Shown here in pieces: positions 8,124 through 15,122 of a stretch of DNA of 34,967 nt. Within the stretch, counting starts at the first letter, position 1; every line of letters starts with the position of its first letter. The stretch covers positions 1-34,967 of the forward strand of contig CANBVJ010000035.1 in the NCBI GenBank assembly GCA_947372865.1, read 5' to 3'. The translations under genes were made by a program, and so were the position numbers. Under the pieces are notes generated by a model that saw only the letters and a program-made list of their open reading frames with translations, searched no databases and was not told the DNA's origin. Origin of the DNA: Comamonadaceae bacterium. Its GTDB lineage: Bacteria > Pseudomonadota > Gammaproteobacteria > Burkholderiales > Burkholderiaceae_C.

Positions 8124-8506
8124 TTCGAATGTCTCCAGATGATTTTTGACAAAGGCGTCGCGAGCGAACTTAAATATGAAAAAAACTGATCAATGCGTCT
8201 TTTGCAGTCGTTTTGCGACAGCAGCCAATGCAAAACAGTACAATCATTTTATTTAATGGAAAATTTAATTAAATCACCAGTGAAAACAGATAAATTACCT
8301 AAAAAACAATACAAGATGCTGTTGGAAAGCAATTTATTTACAACTTTTTTTGGTCGTTTTTGGCCCTTTGCGGTGGTTTTTAGCCCCTGTCTGCACGGTA
8401 AAAAGCAGGCCCCAAAGAGCGAAATCCGCACCCGTTCGGGTGTCCGTTGTTGCATGCAAAACCAGCAAGCGGGGCTTTTTTTGGCTCTACAACTGGCGGG
8501 GGTTTC
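8124..8506. other. 383-base non-coding, AT-rich region between porin and recombinase
   Basis: No gene is supported here. The left part (8160-8350) is strongly AT-rich and should hold the minus-strand porin promoter. The right part holds two small palindromes (8429-8442 and 8450-8459) just ahead of the recombinase gene. An open frame at 8193-8513 has no ribosome site and no recognisable protein. Confidence 0.6.
8429..8459. promoter_or_regulatory. two adjacent palindromes upstream of the recombinase gene
   Basis: CACCCGTTCGGGTG (8429-8442; 5-bp arms around GTTC) is followed 7 bases later by the perfect palindrome TTGCATGCAA (8450-8459). The pair lies 48-78 bases before the recombinase ATG, so it could be an operator or part of a recombination site. 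The sequence alone cannot tell which. Confidence 0.3.
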
Positions 8507-9850
8507 ATGCTGATCCAGGTCATTGATCCGTCCCGTGCGGCGGCCAACGACGACTTGGGCACCGCAAAACGCGAGCGCACGGTGCCCATTCCGTCCACGA
8601 TTACCCGCATTCCGGGCTACCCGGACAATCTGTGCGTCTACAAAATGGAAGCCAGCAAGTACTGGCAGGTGCGTTGCTGGATTGCCGGGCGCACCTACCG
8701 GCGCAGCACCAAAACCCAGAGCCTGCGCCAGGCGCAGAGCTTTGCGCGCACGGTTTACGAGGAATGGCTGGCAGGCAACTACCAGTCGGTGCCCGACCCG
8801 ACGGGCGCCACCGCCAAGCCGCCCAAAGCGCTGCAACAGGGCAAAGTGGTGACGTTTGGCGCCCTGGCGGCACAACTGTTTGCCAACGAAGAGGCCCGCG
8901 TGGGTCGGGGCGAGTGGACAGCGGGTAGCCTGCAGGTGCTGCGCAACCGGCTCGATTCCTTTATCTTGCCGCGCTGGGCCAGCGCCGCGCCCTCAGAGGT
9001 GACCTACCAAAGCCTGCTCGACTTCATCAACTTCATGAGCGACCAGCATTCCACCATTACCATCAGCCAGTACTTGGTGGCCGTGCGCAAGGTGCTGCGC
9101 CACGCAGTGGCCTCGGGCCAGCTCGAAGCGCTGCCTGATTTTCCCAAGGTGAAAGTGATTACGAAGTCGCGCGGGGCTTTTACGCCCACCGAATACCGGC
9201 GCATCATCCGCAAGGCGCGCAGCCTGCGCGGCGTGCGCCACCCCGAGAGCGGGGCGGAAATTCGCATCAAGTACAAGGTGCGGCTTAAAGAGCAGATCAT
9301 GCCGCCCGACCTGGGCTGGGCGATCGGTTTTATGGTGCACGGCTTTATCCGCCCCAGCGACCTCAAAACCCTCAAGCACAAGCACGTCGAGGTGGTGCGC
9401 GGCGACAACACCTACCTGCGCCTGACCCTGCCCGAGACCAAAAGCCACGGCAAACCCATCGTGACGCTGTACTCAGCCGTGCGCATTTACGAGCAAATCG
9501 TCAAAAATAACGCCCAGCGCGACCTGGCCAAGCCCGACGACTACCTGTTTATGCCCCAGTTGCGCGACCGCCATTACATGCTGGCAGTGCTGAGTTTTCA
9601 CCTCAATTGGGTGCTGGGCGTGACCGAACTCAAGCAAGGCGCCCACGGCCAACCGCGCAGCATGTACAGCTTTCGCCACTCGGCCATCACTTTTAGGTTG
9701 CTCTACGGCCAGGGCATTGACCTGCTCACGCTGGCGCGCAACGCCCGCACCAGCGTAGACGTGATCAACACCTATTACGCCAGCACGGTGACGGGGGAGC
9801 AAAACATCGCCCTGCTGCAAAGCCGGCGCACGCGCAAGGTAAAGGCGTGA
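8507..9850 (+). CDS. stand-alone tyrosine recombinase / integrase-like protein
   Basis: A 447-residue site-specific recombinase. Residues ~40-95 look like an arm-type DNA-binding domain (KYWQVRCWIAGRTYRRSTKT), ~115-215 like a SAM-like core-binding domain and ~225-440 like the catalytic domain. Visible catalytic positions are Arg282 in FIRPSDL, Lys312 in TKSHGKP, Arg390 in MYSFRHS and nucleophile Tyr423 in NTYYAS. The usual box-II His is Tyr387 and the later His/Trp position reads Arg (NARTS), both departures from phage integrases. The ATG at 8507, preceded by GGCGGGGG, is preferred; the frame is open back to TTG 8447. No tRNA, phage genes or excisionase accompany it, and it lies between a porin and coq7. 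It may be a domesticated recombinase; its target is unknown. Confidence 0.85.
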   Translation: MLIQVIDPSRAAANDDLGTAKRERTVPIPSTITRIPGYPDNLCVYKMEASKYWQVRCWIAGRTYRRSTKTQSLRQAQSFARTVYEEWLAGNYQSVPDPTGATAKPPKALQQGKVVTFGALAAQLFANEEARVGRGEWTAGSLQVLRNRLDSFILPRWASAAPSEVTYQSLLDFINFMSDQHSTITISQYLVAVRKVLRHAVASGQLEALPDFPKVKVITKSRGAFTPTEYRRIIRKARSLRGVRHPESGAEIRIKYKVRLKEQIMPPDLGWAIGFMVHGFIRPSDLKTLKHKHVEVVRGDNTYLRLTLPETKSHGKPIVTLYSAVRIYEQIVKNNAQRDLAKPDDYLFMPQLRDRHYMLAVLSFHLNWVLGVTELKQGAHGQPRSMYSFRHSAITFRLLYGQGIDLLTLARNARTSVDVINTYYASTVTGEQNIALLQSRRTRKVKA

Positions 9851-9933
9851 CGCTGGGCCTTTTATGGAAAAACCGGTCTGTACGGGCCTCTATATAAGAC
9901 AGCGGGTGATTTAGCCGCGTCTACAGCGAAAAG

Positions 9934-10563
9934 CTACACCCGCTGCGCCACCGTCGTCATCACCTTGGCGGCGGCGCGCATCAGGGCTTGCACGGGCGGC
10001 GGCAGGGCGGCGGCACCGGCGTCTCGGGCGGCATCGGCGTGGCGCAACTCATCGTCGCGCATCTGCGCCACGATGGCGCGCGAGGCGTGGTCGCCCACGG
10101 GCAACTCCTGCAGATGGCTGTCCAAATGGGCGCCGACCTGGGTTTCCGTCTCCGCGACAAAGCCCAAACTCACACCATCGCCCATGCGCCCGGCGATCAA
10201 GCCCAGCCCAAACGCCCCCGCGTACCACAGCGGATTGAGCAGCGAGGGGCGCGAGCCTAGGTCTTGCAGCCGCTGCGCCGTCCAGGCCAGGTGATCGGTT
10301 TCTTCTATACAAGCTGCGGTGTAGTGCGCGCGCAACGCGGGGTTGCTGGTGGTCAGTGCCTGCGCGGTGTAAAGCGCCTGCGCGCACACCTCGCCCACAT
10401 GGTTGACCCGCATCAGCCCGGCGGACTGGGCTTTTTCGGCGTCGGTCAGCGCCGTGGGCGCCTCGGGCAGCGTTTGGCAGGGGCCGGACGCGTGCGGCGT
10501 GGCAAACAAAGTGCGAAGCGCCGTGTCAGCGGCGGCCATGAGTCGGTCGGTTGGGGTTTGCAT
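9934..10563 (-). CDS. coq7: 3-demethoxyubiquinol hydroxylase Coq7
   Basis: A 209-residue di-iron monooxygenase that adds the last ring hydroxyl in ubiquinone synthesis (2-polyprenyl-3-methyl-6-methoxy-1,4-benzoquinone hydroxylase), acting at the inner membrane. The ferritin-like iron ligands are all present: Glu58 in [10 protein letters not shown], Glu88 and His91 in EETDH, Glu140 in ETETQVGAH, and Glu172 with His175 in [10 protein letters not shown] hydrophobic stretch (about 114-136) fits membrane association. Length is normal for the bacterial enzyme. It stands alone, convergent with the recombinase gene and divergent from the third porin across a 263-base spacer with two palindromes. Confidence 0.96.
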   Translation of the reverse strand: MQTPTDRLMAAADTALRTLFATPHASGPCQTLPEAPTALTDAEKAQSAGLMRVNHVGEVCAQALYTAQALTTSNPALRAHYTAACIEETDHLAWTAQRLQDLGSRPSLLNPLWYAGAFGLGLIAGRMGDGVSLGFVAETETQVGAHLDSHLQELPVGDHASRAIVAQMRDDELRHADAARDAGAAALPPPVQALMRAAAKVMTTVAQRV

Positions 10564-10641
10564 GGTCAGAGCATACAGCCGCAGGCTTGAATCGGCGTTT
10601 TCTGGGTGCTTGCGGCCTCTGCGGTCGGCACCAAAACCTTA

Positions 10642-10674
10642 AGGGTTAACCCTAATTTGTTGCATCAGTGCAAC
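10642..10674. promoter_or_regulatory. two palindromes between coq7 and the third porin
   Basis: AGGGTTAACCCT (10642-10653) is a perfect 12-bp palindrome. Five bases later GTTGCA and TGCAAC (10659-10674) form an exact inverted repeat around TCAG. Both sit about 80-110 bases upstream of coq7 and 150-185 bases upstream of the porin start. They are good candidates for binding sites of dimeric regulators; which gene they serve cannot be read. Confidence 0.4.
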
Positions 10675-10826
10675 GAAAACTGCCCAAAAACGCCCCGACA
10701 TCGCGCTTTTCTTTGCCAAAGCCGCATCGCTCTGGTGCAATGCATTCAGCTTCTTAAACGGAGGTTGGTGCTGGAGTTCAATTTAATGAAATCAGCATCC
10801 TTTGATTAACTTTGGAGAATTTTTAA

Positions 10827-11774
10827 ATGAAAAAGACCCTTATTGCATTGGCTGCTGTGGCATCTTTGGCTACTTCTGGCGCTGCTTTCGCTCAAGCCAC
10901 TATATCAGGCGGTTTCGGCTTCGCTTCGATCAAAAACTTTGCAGGTACTTCGCAAGGTCTGTTGAACACCGGCGCTTGGGTTGGTGTGTCGGCTTCTGAA
11001 GATCTGGGCGGCGGAATGAAAATTTCCGGCGCGATGGAATTGAACATGGATAGCAGCCGTGCTGCAACCGGCAGCGCGTACAGCGGCGACCGTTCTTTGA
11101 CCCTGAGCACTGCAGCCTATGCCCTGACCTTGGCTAACAGCCGTTCGGGCGGCAACCAAGCTGCACCACTGGTCGCTCCTGTGAACCTGTGGGACGGCGT
11201 CTGGGGTGCTGGTAACGTGATCACCCGCGTTAACGTTGACGCAGCTGTGTTGACCGTTCCTTTGTCTGGCGGCGTGTCGCTGGTTGGTAAATACGTTGAA
11301 AGCGGCGCTGACTACGCAGCGTCTGCTGGCACGACCACCATGGTGGCCGGCGCTACCTACGCCGCTGGCCCTCTGAAAGTTGCTGGCTACGTGAACCAGT
11401 CTTCGTTCACACCCGCTACCCTGGCAACTCTGGCTACTGCTGGCATCACCACTCCTCGCACCGTGTCTACCGACCTGAGCGTGACGTATGACGCTGGTGT
11501 TGCTAAAGTTGGTCTGGGCTACGACAGCACCCGTCGCGGCAAGCAAGACGGCACCGACGACGCTGCCATCTTGGCCGGCGTGACCGTGCCTATGGGCAAA
11601 GCAAGCTTTGGCGTGAACTACGGCAAGCGTGGCAATGGCACGTTCTCTCAAGTCGGCGCACAGTACGACATGAGCAAGCGTACCAACGTCAACTTGTCTT
11701 TCGGCAATGCTGACACCGGCGCTGCCAACGGTCAAACCAACGAATACTCGTTGTCTTTGAACCACTACTTCTAA
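10827..11774 (+). CDS. outer-membrane porin (third copy)
   Basis: A 315-residue porin with signal peptide MKKTLIALAAVASLATSGAAFA, mature start QATISGGFGFAS and a C-terminal HYF ending in the BAM-signal Phe. It is a shorter paralogue of the second porin: shared landmarks are QATISG, EDLGGGM, DAGVAKVGLGY and VPMG. The third porin has no cysteines that I can see, unlike the other two. TTTGGAGAA ahead of the ATG is a strong ribosome site, and codon choice (many GCT, GGC and CGT codons) is that of a highly expressed gene. It is followed by an intrinsic terminator and preceded by a 263-base spacer with palindromes. With the second porin it forms an inverted pair around the recombinase and coq7. Confidence 0.92.
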   Translation: MKKTLIALAAVASLATSGAAFAQATISGGFGFASIKNFAGTSQGLLNTGAWVGVSASEDLGGGMKISGAMELNMDSSRAATGSAYSGDRSLTLSTAAYALTLANSRSGGNQAAPLVAPVNLWDGVWGAGNVITRVNVDAAVLTVPLSGGVSLVGKYVESGADYAASAGTTTMVAGATYAAGPLKVAGYVNQSSFTPATLATLATAGITTPRTVSTDLSVTYDAGVAKVGLGYDSTRRGKQDGTDDAAILAGVTVPMGKASFGVNYGKRGNGTFSQVGAQYDMSKRTNVNLSFGNADTGAANGQTNEYSLSLNHYF

Positions 11775-11815
11775 TTCCCGCGCTGGCCTAGTGCCAGTGT
11801 AAGGAGTTGAAGAGT

Positions 11816-11853
11816 AAAAAATCCCCCAAGACGGAAACGTCTGGGGGATTTTT
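11816..11853 (+). terminator. intrinsic terminator after the third porin
   Basis: ATCCCCCA/AGACG pairs with CGTCT/GGGGGAT around loop GAAA with one bulged A. The stem is flanked by A-run 11816-11821 and T-run 11849-11853, 42 bases behind the porin stop. The A-run on the left makes it potentially usable from the fur side too. Confidence 0.88.
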
Positions 11854-11955
11854 GCGTTTTAGGCAAAGCGACCTGACCCCGGACCTTACCGGCCGGGCAC
11901 CTTTTTATCGGTGTTAGGTGGTTTGGGATTCGTTAGCCGTGTTTAGGTCGCCGCG

Positions 11956-12393
11956 TCAGGCGCGAGGCGCGGCCCGGTTCGGGCACTGCGCCTTATTGCA
12001 GGTAGCGTATAAGCTAAGCGCATGGTCGGTGATGGTGAAGCCCTTGGCCTTGGCCACGGCTTGCTGGCGCAGCTCGATTTCGGGGTCGTAGAACTCCTCC
12101 ACCTGCCCGCAGTCCAGGCAGACGATGTGGTCGTGGTGTTGACCCACGTTGAGCTCATAGACCGATTTGCCGCCCTCAAACTGGCTGCGGCTGAGGATGC
12201 TGGCCTGCTCAAACTGGGCCAGCACGCGGTAAACGGTGGCAAGTCCCACGTCGGCGCGCTCTTGCAAGAGCACCCGAAACACGTCTTCGGCCGACATATG
12301 GCGTTGGCCACCGCGCTGGAACACTTCCAGGATTTTGAGGCGGGGAATGGTGGCTTTGAGCCCGGTGCTTTTGAGTTCGTCGATGTTGGTCAT
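11956..12393 (-). CDS. fur: ferric uptake regulator Fur
   Basis: A 145-residue Fe(II)-dependent transcriptional repressor of iron uptake genes, cytoplasmic and dimeric. The N-terminal winged-helix domain (GLKATIPRLKILEVF, DVGLATVYRVLAQFE) is followed by the metal-binding dimerisation domain with HHDHI (86-90), a first CxxC (Cys92, Cys95) and a second cysteine pair Cys132/Cys137 in ATCNKAQC, the structural zinc site. Length is typical. It diverges from bamE over 62 bases, an arrangement common in Burkholderiales and also known from Pseudomonas (omlA-fur). I see no clear Fur box in the 62-base gap. The 100 bases between its stop and the porin terminator hold nothing I recognise. Confidence 0.96.
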   Translation of the reverse strand: MTNIDELKSTGLKATIPRLKILEVFQRGGQRHMSAEDVFRVLLQERADVGLATVYRVLAQFEQASILSRSQFEGGKSVYELNVGQHHDHIVCLDCGQVEEFYDPEIELRQQAVAKAKGFTITDHALSLYATCNKAQCPNRAAPRA

Positions 12394-12420
12394 GGCGGTG
12401 CGGTCTCAGAGGGCCGGGGC

Positions 12421-12426
12421 TACAAT
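12421..12426 (+). promoter_or_regulatory. probable -10 box of bamE
   Basis: TACAAT stands 30 bases before the bamE start within the 62-base fur-bamE gap. No convincing -35 hexamer is visible at the right spacing, so the call rests on the -10 box alone. Confidence 0.4.
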
Positions 12427-12455
12427 GCCGCGATCTTACTGCCCTATTTCCCTCC

Positions 12456-13007
12456 ATGAACCACTCCTTTTTTGTCCGCCGCCTTGTGGCCATTTTGGGG
12501 CTCGCAAGCGCCTCCTTGGCGCTGGTGGCTTGCAGCAGCCTGGACCGGGTCAGCCGCGCGGTGCCCACGGTGGTTACGCCCTACAGCATGGACATTGTGC
12601 AGGGCAACGTGGTCACCAGCGAGCAATTGGCGGCGCTGCAGTTAGGCATGCCGCGCGCCCAGGTGCAGTCGATTTTGGGCACGCCTCTCTTGGTAAGCGC
12701 TTTCCACGCCCAGCGCTGGGATTACACCTTCACCCTGAAAAGCCAGGGTGTAGCGTCTCAAGAGCGCCATGTCACCGTGTTTTTCAAGGACGACCGCCTC
12801 GAACGCATTGAGGCCGACCCGCTGCCCAGCGAGGCCGATTTTGTAGGCAGCTTGCGCAAGCCCAAAGACCTGGCCGCGCCCAAGCCGCTTGAGGCCAGCG
12901 ACGCCGCCTTGTCCAAATACCCGCCCCCGGCTGCGCCTAGCGCCAGCCCGGCCGCCGTTTTGCCCAGCGTGAGCGCCTATCCGCCGCTGGAGCCCGCAGC
13001 CAAATAA
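12456..13007 (+). CDS. bamE: outer membrane assembly lipoprotein BamE (OmlA/SmpA)
   Basis: A 183-residue lipoprotein of the BAM complex, which folds beta-barrel proteins such as the porins in this window into the outer membrane. Signal peptide with lipobox LVAC (lipidated Cys26), then the BamE domain: [32 protein letters not shown] and [13 protein letters not shown]. It is longer than the E. coli protein because of a C-terminal tail rich in Pro/Ala with two YPP repeats (about 125-183), probably unstructured. Divergent from fur, 94 bases ahead of dapB on the same strand. Confidence 0.94.
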   Translation: MNHSFFVRRLVAILGLASASLALVACSSLDRVSRAVPTVVTPYSMDIVQGNVVTSEQLAALQLGMPRAQVQSILGTPLLVSAFHAQRWDYTFTLKSQGVASQERHVTVFFKDDRLERIEADPLPSEADFVGSLRKPKDLAAPKPLEASDAALSKYPPPAAPSASPAAVLPSVSAYPPLEPAAK

Positions 13008-13101
13008 GCAGACAGCGCGCAGACCCCAGCGCGGCGGGCGCGCGTGCAAGTCGCCCAATGGCGCCGCCAATAGCCAACAATGTAATAAGGGAGCAGGCCG
13101 A

Positions 13102-13932
13102 ATGGTTCAGACAACAACACACACAAGCAGCCCAATTGCCGTAGCCATTGCCGGGGCGTCGGGCCGCATGGGCCAGATGCTGATGGAGGCGGTGCGCGCT
13201 GACAACGCTTTTGCCTTGGCCGGTGCGCTGGATGTGGCCAGCAGCCCGTCCATCGGCCATGACGCCGGCGCTTACGCTGGCCAGACCACGGGCGTTTCCA
13301 TTACCGCCGACGTGCGCGCGGGCCTGCAACACAGCCAGGTGCTGATCGACTTCACCCGGCCCGAAGGCACCATGGCGCATTTGCAAGTGTGCCGCGCGCT
13401 GGGCGTGGGCTTGGTGATTGGTACCACCGGTTTCACAGACGCGCATAAGGCCGAGATCGCCGAGGCCGCCAAACACATCCCCATCATGATGGCGCCCAAT
13501 ATGAGCGTGGGTGTGAACGTCACCCTCAAACTGCTGGAAATGGCGGCCAAGGCGCTGTCCACCGGCTACGACATCGAAATCATCGAAGCGCACCACCGCC
13601 ACAAGGTGGACGCGCCCTCGGGCACGGCCCTGAAAATGGGCGAGGTGATTGCCAGCGCGCTGGGGCGCGACCTCAAAGACTGCGCCGTGTATGCCCGCGA
13701 AGGCGTCACCGGCGAGCGCGACCCATCGAGCATCGGCTTTGCCACCATCCGCGGCGGCGACATTGTGGGCGACCACACGGTGCTGTTTGCCGGCACGGGC
13801 GAGCGCATCGAGATCAGCCACAAATCGTCCAGCCGCGCCACCTATGCCCAAGGCAGCTTGCGCGCGGTGCGCTTTTTGGCGGGGCAACAAAGCGGTTTGT
13901 TTGACATGTTTGACGTGCTGGGGCTGAAATGA
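13102..13932 (+). CDS. dapB: 4-hydroxy-tetrahydrodipicolinate reductase
   Basis: A 276-residue NAD(P)H-dependent reductase of the diaminopimelate/lysine pathway, needed for peptidoglycan. The nucleotide-binding loop [12 protein letters not shown] lies at 16-26, GTTGF at 107-111, APNMSVGVN at 131-139, and the family signature with catalytic His and Lys, [16 protein letters not shown], at 162-177. Length is normal with a few extra N-terminal residues. A GGGAGCAGG ribosome site precedes the ATG. The stop codon overlaps the start of exbB by four bases (ATGA), so translation of the two is likely coupled. Confidence 0.97.
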   Translation: MVQTTTHTSSPIAVAIAGASGRMGQMLMEAVRADNAFALAGALDVASSPSIGHDAGAYAGQTTGVSITADVRAGLQHSQVLIDFTRPEGTMAHLQVCRALGVGLVIGTTGFTDAHKAEIAEAAKHIPIMMAPNMSVGVNVTLKLLEMAAKALSTGYDIEIIEAHHRHKVDAPSGTALKMGEVIASALGRDLKDCAVYAREGVTGERDPSSIGFATIRGGDIVGDHTVLFAGTGERIEISHKSSSRATYAQGSLRAVRFLAGQQSGLFDMFDVLGLK

Positions 13933-14648
13933 CCCCCCTGGTGGGCCTGGACGCCTTGTTCCAGGGCGACGCGGTGCACAACGCGGTGGCGCTATTGCTG
14001 CTGCTGATGTCGGTGGGCAGCTGGCTTGTGATTGTGTGGAAAAGCTGGTTGCTGCGCCGCGCCCTGACGGACGTGGCGCGCAGCATTGCCGCTTTTTGGC
14101 AGGCGCCCGATGTGGCGCAGGCGCTGCACACGCTGCAGGCCTTTGACCGCAGCGCGCTGGTGCGGCCCCTGCTGCAAAGTGGCCAAGAACAAATTGGGCA
14201 GACGCACAGCGCCCGCAGCCTGGCCGGTCAGGGCGACTTGGGCGCGCAGCTCACCCGCGTGCTGCGCGAGGCGTTGGCCACCAGCTTGCGCAAGTTGCAA
14301 TCGGGCCAGGTGTTGCTGGCCACGGTGGGTTCGGTGGCGCCCTTTGTGGGTTTGCTGGGCACGGTGTGGGGCATTTACCACGCGCTCATCACCATTGCTA
14401 GCGCGGGCCAGGTCAGCATCGACAAAATCGCAGGCCCAGTGGGCGAGGCGCTGATCATGACGGCCGCGGGTCTGGCCGTAGCGATTCCGGCGGTGCTGGG
14501 CTACAACATTCTGGGGCGCTTGATTAACCGCATTGAGGCTGATCTGGACGGTTTTGCCCGCGATTTGCGTGCGCTGCTGCTGGCGCAGCACGGCCCAGGC
14601 GCCCCAGGCACGACCCCTGCCGACCCGGCGCATCCGGCCCAAGATTGA
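13929..14648 (+). CDS. exbB: MotA/TolQ/ExbB-type proton channel protein
   Basis: A 239-residue inner-membrane protein with one membrane segment near residues 14-36 and two in the C-terminal half. The latter contain the family block [20 protein letters not shown] and [17 protein letters not shown]. With ExbD it forms the proton-driven motor that energises TonB-dependent outer-membrane uptake, or a TolQ-like function. Its start overlaps the dapB stop, and exbD follows after 7 bases. Neither tonB nor other tol genes are next to it, so ExbB is preferred over TolQ only by the short ExbD-like partner. Confidence 0.88.
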   Translation: MTPLVGLDALFQGDAVHNAVALLLLLMSVGSWLVIVWKSWLLRRALTDVARSIAAFWQAPDVAQALHTLQAFDRSALVRPLLQSGQEQIGQTHSARSLAGQGDLGAQLTRVLREALATSLRKLQSGQVLLATVGSVAPFVGLLGTVWGIYHALITIASAGQVSIDKIAGPVGEALIMTAAGLAVAIPAVLGYNILGRLINRIEADLDGFARDLRALLLAQHGPGAPGTTPADPAHPAQD

Positions 14649-14655
14649 GGCCACC

Positions 14656-15072
14656 ATGTCATTCGGACGCATGGAACGCACACCGGGCAGCGCGCCCATG
14701 GGCGACATCAATATGACGCCGCTGATTGACGTGATGCTGGTGCTGCTGGTGATTTTTATCATCACCGCGCCGCTGATGGTCAGCGCCGTGAAAGTGGATT
14801 TGCCCCGGAGTAGCGCGCCAGCGGTGACGGAGGCCGCCGCGCCCACGCTGGCGGTGGCCATTGACAAAGACGGCACCGTGTACGTGCGCGACCAGCCGCT
14901 GGCGGGTAACTCGCTGGAGCAGGCCCTGCGCGCTGCCGCCCAAAACCCCGACACCGAGGTGCAACTGCGCGCCGACCGCGCCGTGCCCTACGGCCATGTG
15001 GTGGAATTTATGGCCCTGGCCAACCGCGCTGGCTTGAGCCGGGTGGGTTTTGTGGCCCAGGCGCCCCAATAA
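14656..15072 (+). CDS. exbD: ExbD/TolR-type biopolymer transport protein
   Basis: A 138-residue protein with a short cytoplasmic N-terminus and a single membrane helix starting [20 protein letters not shown]. Asp25 in that helix is the conserved proton-carrying residue of the family. The periplasmic domain ([43 protein letters not shown]) is complete. The frame is open upstream inside exbB, but the ATG at 14656 with GAGG before it gives the standard length. It forms the working pair with exbB. Confidence 0.92.
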   Translation: MSFGRMERTPGSAPMGDINMTPLIDVMLVLLVIFIITAPLMVSAVKVDLPRSSAPAVTEAAAPTLAVAIDKDGTVYVRDQPLAGNSLEQALRAAAQNPDTEVQLRADRAVPYGHVVEFMALANRAGLSRVGFVAQAPQ

Positions 15073-15091
15073 TTCGCCCCCGGCCACCGCC

Positions 15092-15097
15092 TAAAAT
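15092..15097 (+). promoter_or_regulatory. probable -10 box of leuS
   Basis: TAAAAT lies just behind the exbD stop and 26 bases ahead of the chosen leuS start. It also creates an ATG (15096) that is in frame with leuS; I read this as part of the promoter, not as the start. Confidence 0.4.
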
Positions 15098-15122
15098 GGG
15101 CGGATTCCCTCCAAGACCCCCC

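Noticed and set aside
8193-8513. 106-codon plus-strand open frame upstream of the recombinase
   Set aside because: No ribosome site, AT-rich promoter-like sequence in its first half, overlaps the recombinase start, and the protein resembles nothing known to me.
9900-9945. Inverted repeat CAGCGGGTG ... CACCCGCTG at the coq7 3' end
   Set aside because: The 28-base loop and lack of a T-run make a terminator unlikely, and the right arm is coq7 coding sequence.
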